NCBI RefSeq assembly: GCF_018736145.1 | Contig: NZ_CP059997.1 | Coordinates: 3,657,501-3,721,500 of the forward strand | DNA length: 64,000 nucleotides | Direction: 5' to 3' | DNA from: Amycolatopsis sp. CA-230715 | Lineage (GTDB): Bacteria > Actinomycetota > Actinomycetes > Mycobacteriales > Pseudonocardiaceae | Shown: piece by piece, positions 16,774 to 25,684 of the stretch | Numbering within the stretch: position 1 is the stretch's first letter | Layout: each line of letters begins with the position of its first letter | Translations under genes and position numbers: made by a program | Notes under the pieces: model-generated | What the model was told of the DNA's origin: nothing | Seen by the model: the letters and a program-made list of their open reading frames with translations, nothing else | The model's database searches: none

Positions 16774-17453
16774 CGGTTCGCCGCCTCCAGCACGGGTTCG
16801 CGGACCACCAGGAATCCCTGCCCCGCGTGCGGCCGGAACGAGAATTCGCGGTCGAAGAACCGTTGCAGGAAAGGCACGCGCTGGTGGTAGACGAACATCG
16901 AACCGGTATTACCGGTGATCGTTCCGGACGCCGCGAACAACGGCAGTTCGGCGAGGAAGTACTGAACGGCCAGCCGCAGTCTCGCCGGATTCGACCCGGT
17001 ATCGGTTTTCCCTTGCAGCACCCAGGAAGAAGCACCATAGCAGGCCGCCCGAAAAACGCGGTCGGATTCGAAGCGTTCTTCCACTTCGTTCGCCAGCCTG
17101 CGGTACGCGAGCATGTCGCGGAGCCGCGCCATGCCGAGCACGCGGCTCGCCGGATCGGCGATGCCGATGGCGGTGAGCGCCGCGGTGATCTTGTTGTGCA
17201 CGTGGCAGGCCTGGCGGTGCGCCTTCTGCTTCGCCCGTGCGGGCGGGTATCCCATCGCTTCGAGCGTGTACGCCGTGACGTCGTCCGGCACGAAGAAATG
17301 GAATTCGGCGAAGTTCTCCGCGGTCCACGCGGCGAGCCGGATGAGCCGTTCCGCGGTGAAATAACCGTTGAACGGGCTCACGCCGACGCAGGCGTGCGGC
17401 ACGTCCGGAAACAACCGGGCGCAGCCGGACGAGAGGGGACTCGCTTCGAACAT
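16770..17453 (-). CDS. tRNA-dependent cyclodipeptide synthase (NYH subfamily)
   Basis: The 227-residue protein carries the AlbC-type catalytic set: S26 in CVGVSPFNGYF (nucleophile) with N29, Y165 and E169 in QYFLAELPLF, and Y189-H190 in MFVYHQ. Spacings match AlbC Ser37/Asn40/Tyr178/Glu182/Tyr202/His203, placing it in the NYH subfamily. A basic helix (ARAKQKAHRQ, 72-81) fits the tRNA-binding patch. The family uses two aminoacyl-tRNAs to make a 2,5-diketopiperazine; the amino acids cannot be predicted confidently. It is first in a leftward operon and its stop overlaps the permease start. Confidence 0.93.
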   Translation of the reverse strand: MFEASPLSSGCARLFPDVPHACVGVSPFNGYFTAERLIRLAAWTAENFAEFHFFVPDDVTAYTLEAMGYPPARAKQKAHRQACHVHNKITAALTAIGIADPASRVLGMARLRDMLAYRRLANEVEERFESDRVFRAACYGASSWVLQGKTDTGSNPARLRLAVQYFLAELPLFAASGTITGNTGSMFVYHQRVPFLQRFFDREFSFRPHAGQGFLVVREPVLEAANR

Positions 17454-17533
17454 GGAGGATTCGCCACCTTTCCCTTGCTTTCCCCTGGCGGTCCCGAACG
17501 GGTCTGCTCACTGTGGCCGAGATCGGCACGCGC

Positions 17534-17611
17534 GGGTAATGCCGAAGGGTTATGCCTCCGGCGCGGCGGTGACCGTGCGAATTCCCTACTTTGGTCGGGT
17601 GGCGACCACCC
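17534..17611. promoter_or_regulatory. LysR-type binding region between CDPS and lysR
   Basis: The 203-bp divergent gap holds a tandem direct repeat, GGGTAATGCC (17534-17543) and GGGTTATGCC (17547-17556), enclosing a T-N11-A LysR box (T17540, A17552). A separate dyad GGGTGG-N3-CCACCC lies at 17597-17611, with GGTCG/CGACC arms overlapping it. These are likely sites for the adjacent LysR protein. Confidence 0.5.
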
Positions 17612-17656
17612 TTTCGCAGGTGCAACCGCGGGCGCGCCTGCCATACGGTGATCACC

Positions 17657-18613
17657 GTGGAGCTGGAACTGAAGCATCTGCACCACCTCCGGGTTGTCGC
17701 GAAAGCGGGCAGCCTGAACCGCGCCGCCGCCCAACTCGTCCTCCCGCAGCCCGCGCTCAGCCGCGAACTGCGGCGGATCGAACAACTCCTCGGTGACGAA
17801 CTGTTCGAACGCGACCGCACCGGCGTGCGGCCGACGGCGTTCGGGCAGCTGATCCTCGACTACGCGGACGGGATACTCGCCCACACCGCGAAGATCGGCT
17901 CCGATCTCGCGCACCAGTGCGCCCATCGCACGAAGGCGCTGCGCGTCGGCTGGTCGGCCACCGCGCTGTCCGGCCTGCTGCTCGACGCGCTCGACGTCAC
18001 CGGGTACGGCGACCAGGCCGAGATCCGGACCGCCGAGTCCACCGCGGAGATGCTCGAATGGTTCGGCCGCGGCGAACTCGACCTCGCCGTCCTTTCGGAA
18101 CAGTGCGAGGTACCGCTCCCGGCGAACACGGGCCGCGTGGACCTTTCCGACGACCCCCTGCTGATCATGCTGCCCGACTGGCATCCGCTGGCGTCGCGGC
18201 AGTCCGTCCAGCTCGCCGAGCTGGAACACGAGCGGTGGATCTCGTCGACGGGGCCGGACCGCTGCCGCGAGTTCCTCAAGCGCGTGTGCCGCCCGTTCGG
18301 GTTCTCACCGCAGATCGCGCACCACGTGTCGGTGTCGGGTCCGCGCGACGAAATCGTCCGCTACCAGGGCGACGTGACGCTCGTGCAGACGTTGCGCCCG
18401 CTGGCGCCCGGCGTGGTGCACCGGCCGATCTCGGACCTGCTCATGCGCACCAGCCATTTCCTGCTGTACCGGGAGGACAGTCCGATCGCGGCGCGGATCG
18501 ACGTGCTCGCCGGGCTGATCACCGACGCCTACTGGGAAGGGCGCCGCGGTGAGCGCGTGCCGTCGCGGACGTTCCCCGCGGGCCTGCCGCGGCTCGCCAC
18601 GCGCACCAGCTGA
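17657..18613 (+). CDS. LysR-family regulator (cyclodipeptide locus)
   Basis: A GTG start at 17657 gives 318 residues beginning VELELKHLHHLRVVAKAG; GTG 17648 is an alternative. The N-terminal winged HTH (SLNRAAAQLVLPQPALSREL, about 20-39) is typical of LTTRs, followed by a substrate-binding domain. It is divergent from the cyclodipeptide synthase operon with LysR-type sites between them, so it is the probable pathway regulator. The next gene encodes a second LysR 9 bp downstream. Confidence 0.9.
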   Translation: MELELKHLHHLRVVAKAGSLNRAAAQLVLPQPALSRELRRIEQLLGDELFERDRTGVRPTAFGQLILDYADGILAHTAKIGSDLAHQCAHRTKALRVGWSATALSGLLLDALDVTGYGDQAEIRTAESTAEMLEWFGRGELDLAVLSEQCEVPLPANTGRVDLSDDPLLIMLPDWHPLASRQSVQLAELEHERWISSTGPDRCREFLKRVCRPFGFSPQIAHHVSVSGPRDEIVRYQGDVTLVQTLRPLAPGVVHRPISDLLMRTSHFLLYREDSPIAARIDVLAGLITDAYWEGRRGERVPSRTFPAGLPRLATRTS

Positions 18614-18622
18614 GCGAGCGCG

Positions 18623-19543
18623 GTGGACATCGAGCTGCGGCAGTTGAGGATCCTCACCGCGGTGGCCGAGGCGGGCGGGCTGGCCGGTGCCGCCGTCGCG
18701 CTGGGCATGAGCCAGGCGAAGCTCGAGCAGCAGGTCCAGCGGCTCGAGCGCATGGTCGGGGCCGCGTTGCTGCACGACGGGCCCGCCGGGATCACGTTCA
18801 CCGAAGCCGGCGAGGTGCTGCTCGAACACGCTTCGGTGGTGCTGCCGCAGTTCGACCGGATGCTGGCGGCCGCGCGGGCCGGTGCCGAAGCGCCCGCGCC
18901 GAACGTGGTCCGGATCGGCGCGGTCGCGACGCCGGTCCTGCCGGGGCTCGTCCGCGCGATCGACGAAGCCGTCCCCGGCGCGGAACTGTCGGTGCGGATC
19001 GAGGAACCGGGCACGGATCTGGCCGAAGCCCTGTTGCGCGACGAACTCGACCTCGCCGTCGTGCGGCAGCACCCGGCGACCGGGGGCGCGCTGCCGCCGT
19101 CGCTCGCGTGCTCGCCGGTGGCGACCGAACCGCTGTTCGTCGGCATCCCGCCGGGGCACGCGCTCGGCACGCCGGTGTCGATCGCGCCCGCCGCGCTTTC
19201 GGGACACCGGTGCGTGCTGCTCGACCAGTCCGTCCAGCCGCTGACGCTGGCGGTGCTCGTCGCCTTCGCCGACGCGGGCGCCGATCCGCGCTTCTGCTAC
19301 GCCGCCAGCGAATGGGCGGCGCTCTGCCTCGGCAGCGGCACCGGCATCCTGACCGTGACGGCGCCGCCGACGACGCCGATGCCGGGAACCGCGTACCGGC
19401 CCGTGCGGTGCGCCGCGGCGATGTCGGCGCTCGTGCTCGCCTGGGTGCCGGGCGGGCCGGTCACCGACTGCGCCGCGCGCATCCACGAAGCCGCGATGGA
19501 GACCCACGCCGACTGCCTGCGCGCGCTCGCCACCGGCCCCTGA
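18623..19543 (+). CDS. LysR-family regulator, divergent sequence
   Basis: The 306-residue protein (GTG start) has an LTTR N-terminus (MDIELRQLRILTAVAEAGGL) in which the recognition helix is unusual (GMSQAKLEQQVQRLERMVG), and a C-terminal effector-binding domain. It lies 9 bp after the first lysR, so they are co-transcribed. Tandem LysR genes next to one operon suggest heteromeric or sequential control. The effector is unknown. Confidence 0.85.
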   Translation: MDIELRQLRILTAVAEAGGLAGAAVALGMSQAKLEQQVQRLERMVGAALLHDGPAGITFTEAGEVLLEHASVVLPQFDRMLAAARAGAEAPAPNVVRIGAVATPVLPGLVRAIDEAVPGAELSVRIEEPGTDLAEALLRDELDLAVVRQHPATGGALPPSLACSPVATEPLFVGIPPGHALGTPVSIAPAALSGHRCVLLDQSVQPLTLAVLVAFADAGADPRFCYAASEWAALCLGSGTGILTVTAPPTTPMPGTAYRPVRCAAAMSALVLAWVPGGPVTDCAARIHEAAMETHADCLRALATGP

Positions 19544-19710
19544 CCACGCGCCATTCGATCACGGAATTTCCGCGCAATTCGTCATCATTCCACGAATACG
19601 GCGCTTCCGAACCGAAATCGGCGTTCATTCGGGCAATGCCGTTGATTCCCCTGCCGCACTACTGGAAATCTTCGACTCGTTCCTTCGAATCAACCCACGG
19701 AGTGTGGCAA

Positions 19711-19950
19711 ATGGCTCTTTCGCGCAAAATCGGGGCACTCGGCGTCCTCACCGCCGCGACCGCGGCGATCGCCCTGTCGACCGTCGGTACCGCCAGCGCC
19801 AGCTGGGTCGCGGGGACCTACCACAGTCCGGCCGACTGCCAGTCGGCAGGGAACTGGCTGGCCCAGCAGGGCAGGGCCCACTACTTCCACTGCGACTACG
19901 GAATCGTGGCCGGACAAGGTCCGGAATGGACACTCGTAGTCGAGTGGTGA
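19711..19950 (+). CDS. Small secreted protein
   Basis: ATG 19711 follows a GGAG site and opens 79 residues. The first 28-30 form a signal peptide (ALSRKIGALGVLTAATAAIA ... TASAS). The mature part is about 50 residues with two cysteines, one in HSPADCQSAG and one in YFHCDYG, that could form a disulfide, and it is rich in aromatic residues. No family recognised. A strong terminator lies 17 bp after the stop, so it is probably a monocistronic gene. Confidence 0.7.
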   Translation: MALSRKIGALGVLTAATAAIALSTVGTASASWVAGTYHSPADCQSAGNWLAQQGRAHYFHCDYGIVAGQGPEWTLVVEW

Positions 19951-19966
19951 CGTACTGAGGAATGCG

Positions 19967-20004
19967 GCGGTTCTCGCTGAGTCATTCGACGAGAACCGCT
20001 TTTC
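19967..20004 (+). terminator. Rho-independent terminator
   Basis: GCGGTTCTCG (19967-19976) pairs with CGAGAACCGC (19990-19999) and is followed by TTTTCCC. Confidence 0.8.
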
Positions 20005-20022
20005 CCGGTTGCGCCGGACGGC

Positions 20023-20505
20023 TCAATGCGGTTCGAGCTGCGCCGCGCAAGCTCGGCGGATTTCGGCCGCGAGGACCGTTTCGTCCTGTCCCCAGTGCTC
20101 ACCCCACTCGTCGGCGAACAGGCTGGTCCGGCCGAGCGGAAGCCGCACCAGCCCGTCGTCATAGGACGTCTTGAGCGCGATCTCTCCCACCCGTTCCGCG
20201 ACCTCTCGCTCGTCGACGAGCCCGTCGGCGAACAGGCGGGCGAAGTGGGTGAAGAGCACATCGGCGGCCTCGGCGACGGTGTCCGGAGGTGTCACCCCGC
20301 AGGAAGCAAGCGCTTGCGGTAGGACGGCGCGGACCTCGTCGCCATCCGTGCCGTCCAACGCGGCCAGCACGACGAGCGCGTCGGAATCACCGAGGCCGCC
20401 GGCGAGCCAGTGCGCCGCCCATAGCGGAACCCGCTCGACGTGGATCAGGCCCACCGCGGCACCGGCGGCGACCAGTTCCGGCGACGGGACCGCTCGCCCG
20501 AACAC
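20023..20505 (-). CDS. Hypothetical protein
   Basis: GTG 20505 opens 160 residues, three bases after the stop of the nuclease gene, so the two are probably co-transcribed. The sequence is acidic and mostly helical (VAEAADVLFTHFARLFADG, EREVAERVGEIALK), with an internal TSYDDGLVRLPLGRTSLF segment. No signal peptide or membrane helix and no recognised family. A cytosolic role linked to the secreted nuclease (for example an immunity or chaperone protein) is possible but unsupported. Confidence 0.6.
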   Translation of the reverse strand: MFGRAVPSPELVAAGAAVGLIHVERVPLWAAHWLAGGLGDSDALVVLAALDGTDGDEVRAVLPQALASCGVTPPDTVAEAADVLFTHFARLFADGLVDEREVAERVGEIALKTSYDDGLVRLPLGRTSLFADEWGEHWGQDETVLAAEIRRACAAQLEPH

Positions 20506-20508
20506 CGC

Positions 20509-22971
20509 TCACCGCCTCGGGAAGACCCGGTCCAGCCAGTCGGCCAGGTCGTAGAAGGCGTCGAGGACGCGGTTTCCCGCCGACGGCCGGAACCGCACGA
20601 GCTGCGGGTCATGATCGCTGGCCTGGTCGGCGAACTCGGCGTTGATGTGCACCACGTCGTAGTCGATTCCCCGCGGCGCGGGCGAGGAAAGGATGTGGTC
20701 GAGCACCTGCGAGTTGCCTTCGAAGACGTAGCTGTACCGCTCCTGCGGCGGCAGCGTGTCGATCAGCGCTTTGAGCCCGCCGCCCGCGGTGAGCGTCTGG
20801 ACGGTCTTCGAGAACGGGTAGTCGTTCAGGTCGCCCGCTACGACCACGTTCGCCCCGCGGTCCGCGGCCAGCAGCTTGCCGACGAAATCGTGCACAAGCT
20901 GGGCCTGCTGCACCCGCTGCACCTCGGAGCTCCGGGTCGGCGGCTGGTACCGGCCCTGCGTCGGCTGGTCGCCGCCCTTCGAGTTGAAGTGGTTCGCGAC
21001 CACGAACACGGTGCGCCCGCCGAACACGAACTCGCCCGCGAGGGGCTTGCGGCTGGCCGTCCACGCCGCGTTCCCCGGCTCGACGCGGCCAGGTGAGATC
21101 GACAGCTGCGGCTTGCCGTGCACGGTGTTCACCGCGACCGGCGTGGTCGCGTCACCGCCGGGCCGGTCGACGAACGAGACGCGCGCGGGGTTGAACAGGA
21201 ACCCGACGCGGATGTTGCCACCCGGCTCGCCGCCGTCCTTCTTGTCTTCCGGGTCGATCTCGCGCCACTCGTAGTGCGGGCCGCCCGCGGCGGCGATCGC
21301 GGCGGTGAACCGGTTCAACGTCTCGTCGGCGGCCACCACGCCGTCGCCGTTCCCGTCGGCGCCGTTGTTGTCCTGGATTTCTTCGAGCGACACGATGTCG
21401 GGGTTCGCCAGGTTGTCCACGACGCCGTGCGCGAGCTGGTCGAACTTGGCCTGGTCGTCGACCGCGGACAGGTTCTCCACGTTGTAGGTCGCGACCGCCA
21501 GCTCACCGCTGCGCTGCTTGCGGGTGACTTCCCGCTGCAGGCCGTTGTCCTTGACCTGGCCGAGTTCGCTCGCGAAGAGCGTGTAGCCGCCGAAGCTGTC
21601 GAATTCGAGCGGGCCCGAGGTGCGGCCGGTGAGCACGTCACCGGTGTTGGCCTTCGGGAACGGGCGCTGCGAGAACGGAATGATCGACTCGACCTTCAGC
21701 ACGCCGGTGTTCTGCTGGTCGTACCCGCCGTAGAGGGTGCCGCCGCGCGGGGTCGGGCGCTGCTCCGGTTTCGTGGTCACGTACAGCTCGCCGTACTCGG
21801 TGCTGCGGCCGACGATGCGGGCGTCGGAAACGCTGACGATCTCGCTTTCGTGCGCTTCCCAGAAGTCGAGCGCGTACTTCGACGGTTCGAGGGTCAGCGG
21901 TTCGATGTTGCCGCCTGCCTGTGGCGCGAGCTGCGCGGGCACGGTGTCGGGAGCCAGCACCGTCGGTGCGGGGAGCGGGTTGCCCGAGGATCCGACCGTC
22001 CACTTCGCACTCGTCAGCTCGGTGAGCGACTGGTACTTCGAGGTGGCGGGCGCGTCCGGGTAGAACTCGCGAACGGTGCCGCTCGCCGTCACCGCGTCGC
22101 CGACGGCGAGGTCGGGCGTGGTCGACCCGGTGAACACGAACAGGCCCTCGCTGGTGCGCGGATCGGCGTCGGGCACCGGGTCGGTCATCCAGAAACCGCG
22201 AGCCGAGCCGAACGTCCGCAGTGCGGTCACGACGCCGGTGACGTCGCTGACCTGCTTGTCCTTGAACGGTGAGAGGCGGGTGACGCCCTGGATGTCGTGG
22301 ATCTTCGCGGGGGTGCCGGGCTGGCCGGGGTCGCCGCCGGGGGTCTCGCCCTTGGCGTTCGTCGGAGTCGGCGCGCCCACGGCGAAGTCGGCCGCGTTGT
22401 CGTCGGTGTCGGCGAGCCGCGCGCCGCGTGCCACCGAGGTGGTGTTGGTGGTCGCCGCGGCCGCGGTGCCCTCGCGGACGGCCGCGTCGCCGTATCCGAC
22501 GAGATCGCGCACGTTCGCGTCCGCCGCGCAGTCTGCCGCGGTGCGGCAGGTCAGCGGCTGGGTCGTGGCGACGAGCGCGACGGTGCCCGCGGTGCCGGAC
22601 AGGTTGATGCCGCCGGTCGCGTCGGCGGCGGGCAGCGCGGTCGTGCCGCTGTTCCCCTTGGCCTCCGCGACCAGGTAGCGGCCGCCGGGCCGCACGGCGC
22701 CGGTGAGCGGGGTGACCTGCCATTTGCTCGTCGGGCCCGGAGCCGCGGGCAGGTACTGCACGCTCCAGCCGGTGAGGTCGGCCGCGCCGGTGCCCCTGGT
22801 GGCCAGCTCGACGAAGTCGTTGGTCAGCGTGGCGCCGCTGTTGCCGCCGCCCCCGTACACCTCGGCGAGCACCGCGCCGGTGCTCGGGGTCGCGGCGGCG
22901 GGGACGGCGAGACTGGTCACCGTCAGCACCATCGCGCCCGCCAGCACACCCAGTTTCCGGCGATATGTCAC
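20509..22971 (-). CDS. Secreted LTD/EEP-family nuclease (ExeM/NucH-like)
   Basis: A GTG start at 22971 with an AAGGGGAC site gives 820 residues. A signal peptide (RRKLGVLAGAMVLTVTS ... AAATP) leads a lamin-tail domain (about 30-170), a central OB-fold-like region, then an endonuclease/exonuclease/phosphatase domain (about 480-800). Metal and catalytic motifs of the EEP fold are present: TYNVENLS, SLEEIQDNNG, GDLNDYPF, LDHILSS and SDHDPQLVRF. It is an extracellular DNase, probably for nutrient acquisition. The tail YDLADWLDRVFPRR is not a sortase or membrane signal. Confidence 0.92.
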   Translation of the reverse strand: MTYRRKLGVLAGAMVLTVTSLAVPAAATPSTGAVLAEVYGGGGNSGATLTNDFVELATRGTGAADLTGWSVQYLPAAPGPTSKWQVTPLTGAVRPGGRYLVAEAKGNSGTTALPAADATGGINLSGTAGTVALVATTQPLTCRTAADCAADANVRDLVGYGDAAVREGTAAAATTNTTSVARGARLADTDDNAADFAVGAPTPTNAKGETPGGDPGQPGTPAKIHDIQGVTRLSPFKDKQVSDVTGVVTALRTFGSARGFWMTDPVPDADPRTSEGLFVFTGSTTPDLAVGDAVTASGTVREFYPDAPATSKYQSLTELTSAKWTVGSSGNPLPAPTVLAPDTVPAQLAPQAGGNIEPLTLEPSKYALDFWEAHESEIVSVSDARIVGRSTEYGELYVTTKPEQRPTPRGGTLYGGYDQQNTGVLKVESIIPFSQRPFPKANTGDVLTGRTSGPLEFDSFGGYTLFASELGQVKDNGLQREVTRKQRSGELAVATYNVENLSAVDDQAKFDQLAHGVVDNLANPDIVSLEEIQDNNGADGNGDGVVAADETLNRFTAAIAAAGGPHYEWREIDPEDKKDGGEPGGNIRVGFLFNPARVSFVDRPGGDATTPVAVNTVHGKPQLSISPGRVEPGNAAWTASRKPLAGEFVFGGRTVFVVANHFNSKGGDQPTQGRYQPPTRSSEVQRVQQAQLVHDFVGKLLAADRGANVVVAGDLNDYPFSKTVQTLTAGGGLKALIDTLPPQERYSYVFEGNSQVLDHILSSPAPRGIDYDVVHINAEFADQASDHDPQLVRFRPSAGNRVLDAFYDLADWLDRVFPRR

Positions 22972-23160
22972 GCTGCGTCCCCTTACGTGAGAAGCGGTCG
23001 AGGCATGTTCCCCCGATCCGGCGAGCAACGGTACGTCGAAGCGGCAACGATTCGTGATACTTCCGCTGAACTGATCCACCGCGAGCCCTCGAATTGGCCC
23101 AGTGGTCTTGGTCAGTATTGGAACTTCTACCTGGTCAATCGGCGACCTACGGTTACCCGC

Positions 23161-24423
23161 GTGACTTCCGCACTGGTTCCTCCCGCAGGCCCGTCCCGGG
23201 TGCTCGCGGTGGCGCAGCTGACCAACTCGGTCGGCGACGGGGCGTACTACGTGACGTCGGCCCTGTACTTCACCAGGGTCATCGGCCTCTCCCCCGCCCA
23301 GGTCGGGCTCGGGCTGACGATCAGCTGGGCGGTCGGGTTCCTCGCCGCGACCCCGCTCGGCCACCTCGCCGACCGGCACGGCCCTCGCGCCACCGCGATC
23401 CTGCTCGCGCTGGCGACGAGCGCGTTCGTCGGCTCGTTCCTGTTCGCGCGGTCGTTCCCGGCGTTCGTGCTCGTCGCGTGCCTTTACGCGAGCAGCCAGT
23501 GCGGGCTCACCGCCGCGCGGCAGGCACTGCTGGCGGGGCTCGTGACGGCCGCCGAGCGGACCAGGATCCGGGCCTACCTGCAGTCCGCGACCAACGCGGG
23601 GCTCGCCGTCGGCGCGGCGCTCGGCGGGATCGCGCTGCGCGTGGACACGCCCGCCGCCTACCTGACCGTCTTCGGCATGGACGCCGTCGCCTTCCTCGCC
23701 TCGGCCGCGGTCCTCCGGCGAGCCCCGCACGTGCCGCCCGCGCCCGCCGTGACGGGACGCGAGCCGAAGCTCGCGGTACTGCGCGACGCGCCCTACGCGG
23801 TGGTGTCCTTCCTGAACATGCTGATGCTGCTGCACATCCCGCTCATCGGGCTCGCGATTCCACTGTGGATAGTCGAGCGGACGCAGGCGCCGACCTGGCT
23901 GGTGTCGGCGATGCTGGTGCTCAACACGCTGAGCGTGGTCGCGTTCCAGGTCCGGATAGCGCGCCGGGTCACCGGAACGGCGACGGCGTCGCGGTCGGTC
24001 CGCCGAGCGGGTCTGGTGCTGCTCGCTTCGTGCGCGGTGTTCGCGGTATCGGCGGCGGGCGGCTCGCCGTGGGTGGCCGCGGCGGTCCTGCTCGTCGCCG
24101 CCGGGTTGCAGACACTCGGCGAGATGATGCAGAACGCGGGTGGCTGGGAGATCGGGTTCGCACTGGCACCGGCCGGGAAACAGGGCCAGTACCAAGGGTT
24201 CTTCGGTTCCGGGTTCGCGGTCGCGAGGATGCTCGGGCCGCTGCTGCTCACCACGCTCGTGCTGTCCTGGGGGCCGCTCGGCTGGCTGCTGCTCGGCGGC
24301 GTGTTCGCGGCGGCGGGCGTCGCGATGGGCCCGGCGACGCGCTGGGCGGAGCGGACGCGGCAGGACGCGGACACCGATAGTCCACAGAGGACCCGGCTCG
24401 TCGGGTCCTCTGTGGACGGGTGA
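23161..24423 (+). CDS. MFS transporter
   Basis: GTG 23161 (VTSALVPPAGPSRVLAVAQL) gives 420 residues with about 12 membrane helices. The cytoplasmic loop GHLADRHGPRAT (about 66-77) is the MFS A motif. The family is an exporter-like MFS without a predictable substrate. The start codon is tentative because no clear ribosome site precedes it. The gene's last codons lie inside a long inverted repeat shared with the convergent TauD gene end. Confidence 0.83.
   Translation: MTSALVPPAGPSRVLAVAQLTNSVGDGAYYVTSALYFTRVIGLSPAQVGLGLTISWAVGFLAATPLGHLADRHGPRATAILLALATSAFVGSFLFARSFPAFVLVACLYASSQCGLTAARQALLAGLVTAAERTRIRAYLQSATNAGLAVGAALGGIALRVDTPAAYLTVFGMDAVAFLASAAVLRRAPHVPPAPAVTGREPKLAVLRDAPYAVVSFLNMLMLLHIPLIGLAIPLWIVERTQAPTWLVSAMLVLNTLSVVAFQVRIARRVTGTATASRSVRRAGLVLLASCAVFAVSAAGGSPWVAAAVLLVAAGLQTLGEMMQNAGGWEIGFALAPAGKQGQYQGFFGSGFAVARMLGPLLLTTLVLSWGPLGWLLLGGVFAAAGVAMGPATRWAERTRQDADTDSPQRTRLVGSSVDG
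24380..24417. terminator. Bidirectional hairpin between convergent genes
   Basis: GTCCACAGAGGACCC (24380-24394) pairs perfectly with 24403-24417 across an 8-base loop. It lies within the last codons of the MFS gene and just before the end of the convergent dioxygenase gene. There is no T-tract. Confidence 0.6.
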
Positions 24424-25350
24424 TCAGAACGGGCGGTCGCCTTCGATCGCGACGCGTTCGGCGACGCGGGGATGCGGGTGGTAGTCGTTCACCGCGTAGT
24501 GCTGGGTCGCCCGGTTGTCCCAGAACGCCACCGAGTTCTCCGCCCACTTGAACCGGACCTGGTACTCGGGCACGTGCGCCTGCTGGAACAGGAACCGGAG
24601 CAGCCGGTCGCTCTCGTCGCGCGGCAACCCGACGATGTGCGTGGTGAACGCCTGGTTCACGAACAGCGTGCGGCGCCCCGTTTCCGGGTGCGTGCGCACC
24701 ACCGGGTGCTCGACCGGCGGGTAGTCGTCCTGCCACGCGGCGAGCAGCGCGGGATCGGCGAACCGGTCGAACCCCGGCAGGTAGTCGTGCACCGCGGTCC
24801 GCCCGTCGATCCGCTCGCGGACCTCCGGCGGCAGGTTGTCGTACGCGGCCGCCATGTCGGCCCACATCGTGTCGCCGCCGACTGGCGGCACTTCGACCAG
24901 GCGCAGCACCGAGCCGAGCGCCGGGTTCGGCCGCCAGGTGACGTCGGTGTGCCAGATGTTCTCGTACCCCGGCATCGACGCGCCCCGCGTGAACCGGGTG
25001 ACCTCGTCGGTGTCACCGGCCGGGATGAACGGGTTCGTTTCGAGCGGGCCCCAGTGCGCGGCGAACGCGCGCTGCTGCGCCGGGGTGATCCGCTGGTCGC
25101 GGAAGAACAGCACCTTCCACTCCAGCAGCGCGCGGTTGAGCTCGGCGCGCAGTTCGGGGGTCAGCTCGGTGCCGAGGTCGAAACCGTGGATCTCGGCACC
25201 GATCACGGCACCGAGCGGGCGCAGGTCGAACAGGTCGTAGGGACGCGGTTCGGCGCCGGGGAGGCGGCGCAGGACGCGCGGGCCTTCGAGGATCCCGCCT
25301 TCGGGCACGGTGGCCTCGCGCAGGGCAGGGGCGGACACGTCAACGGACAC
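24424..25350 (-). CDS. TauD/TfdA-family Fe(II)/2-oxoglutarate dioxygenase
   Basis: The 308-residue protein (GTG start) has the facial triad H134-x-D136 in IWHTDVTW and distal H284 in NRATQHYAVN, plus R295 for 2-oxoglutarate, with the 11-residue His-Arg spacing of TauD. Members release sulfite from taurine or alkylsulfonates or hydroxylate related substrates. A small ORF in the 334-bp leader could serve as a sulfur-responsive leader peptide. No transporter genes adjoin it, so the substrate is open. Confidence 0.9.
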   Translation of the reverse strand: MSVDVSAPALREATVPEGGILEGPRVLRRLPGAEPRPYDLFDLRPLGAVIGAEIHGFDLGTELTPELRAELNRALLEWKVLFFRDQRITPAQQRAFAAHWGPLETNPFIPAGDTDEVTRFTRGASMPGYENIWHTDVTWRPNPALGSVLRLVEVPPVGGDTMWADMAAAYDNLPPEVRERIDGRTAVHDYLPGFDRFADPALLAAWQDDYPPVEHPVVRTHPETGRRTLFVNQAFTTHIVGLPRDESDRLLRFLFQQAHVPEYQVRFKWAENSVAFWDNRATQHYAVNDYHPHPRVAERVAIEGDRPF

Positions 25351-25403
25351 GGTGGTACCTCACTGTCGTTCGAGGGAATTTCGTTTCGGTGCGGGAAAAA
25401 GGG

Positions 25404-25526
25404 CTACTTCGGCGGTGAGCCGAGGCGGCCGCGCCGCACGAGCAGGGCGGCGACACCGAAACGAACCGAGCGCCAGGGAAGGCGACGCGGACACGGGACA
25501 GCTGCGTGTTCCCGAACGGTTGACAT
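25404..25526 (-). CDS. Candidate 40-residue leader ORF upstream of TauD gene
   Basis: In the 334-bp gap before the dioxygenase gene a 40-residue ORF begins MSTVREHAAVPCPRRLPW and ends GSPPK. Actinobacterial sulfur genes often have short leader ORFs ending in or containing cysteine, but this one does not match the common RRHxDL...C consensus. Ribosome site is weak. Coding status is uncertain. The rest of the gap shows no other gene. Confidence 0.3.
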   Translation of the reverse strand: MSTVREHAAVPCPRRLPWRSVRFGVAALLVRRGRLGSPPK

Positions 25527-25684
25527 GCCTCGATGATCAGCCCCGCGCCGGGTCAGCGTCAAGGCTTCCAGCATGTGGACGGGCACCGCGCTAGACCATC
25601 CGGCCCAACTTCGCGCGAACGCGTGTGGGCGGCACCAGCGGGGGTAACCGAAGTCAATCACGTTGGGAGAAGGGAGATCCACCG

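Noticed and set aside
22972..24195. A long N-terminal extension of the nuclease frame
   Set aside because: It is antisense to the MFS gene; the signal peptide and AAGGGGAC site fix the nuclease start at 22971.
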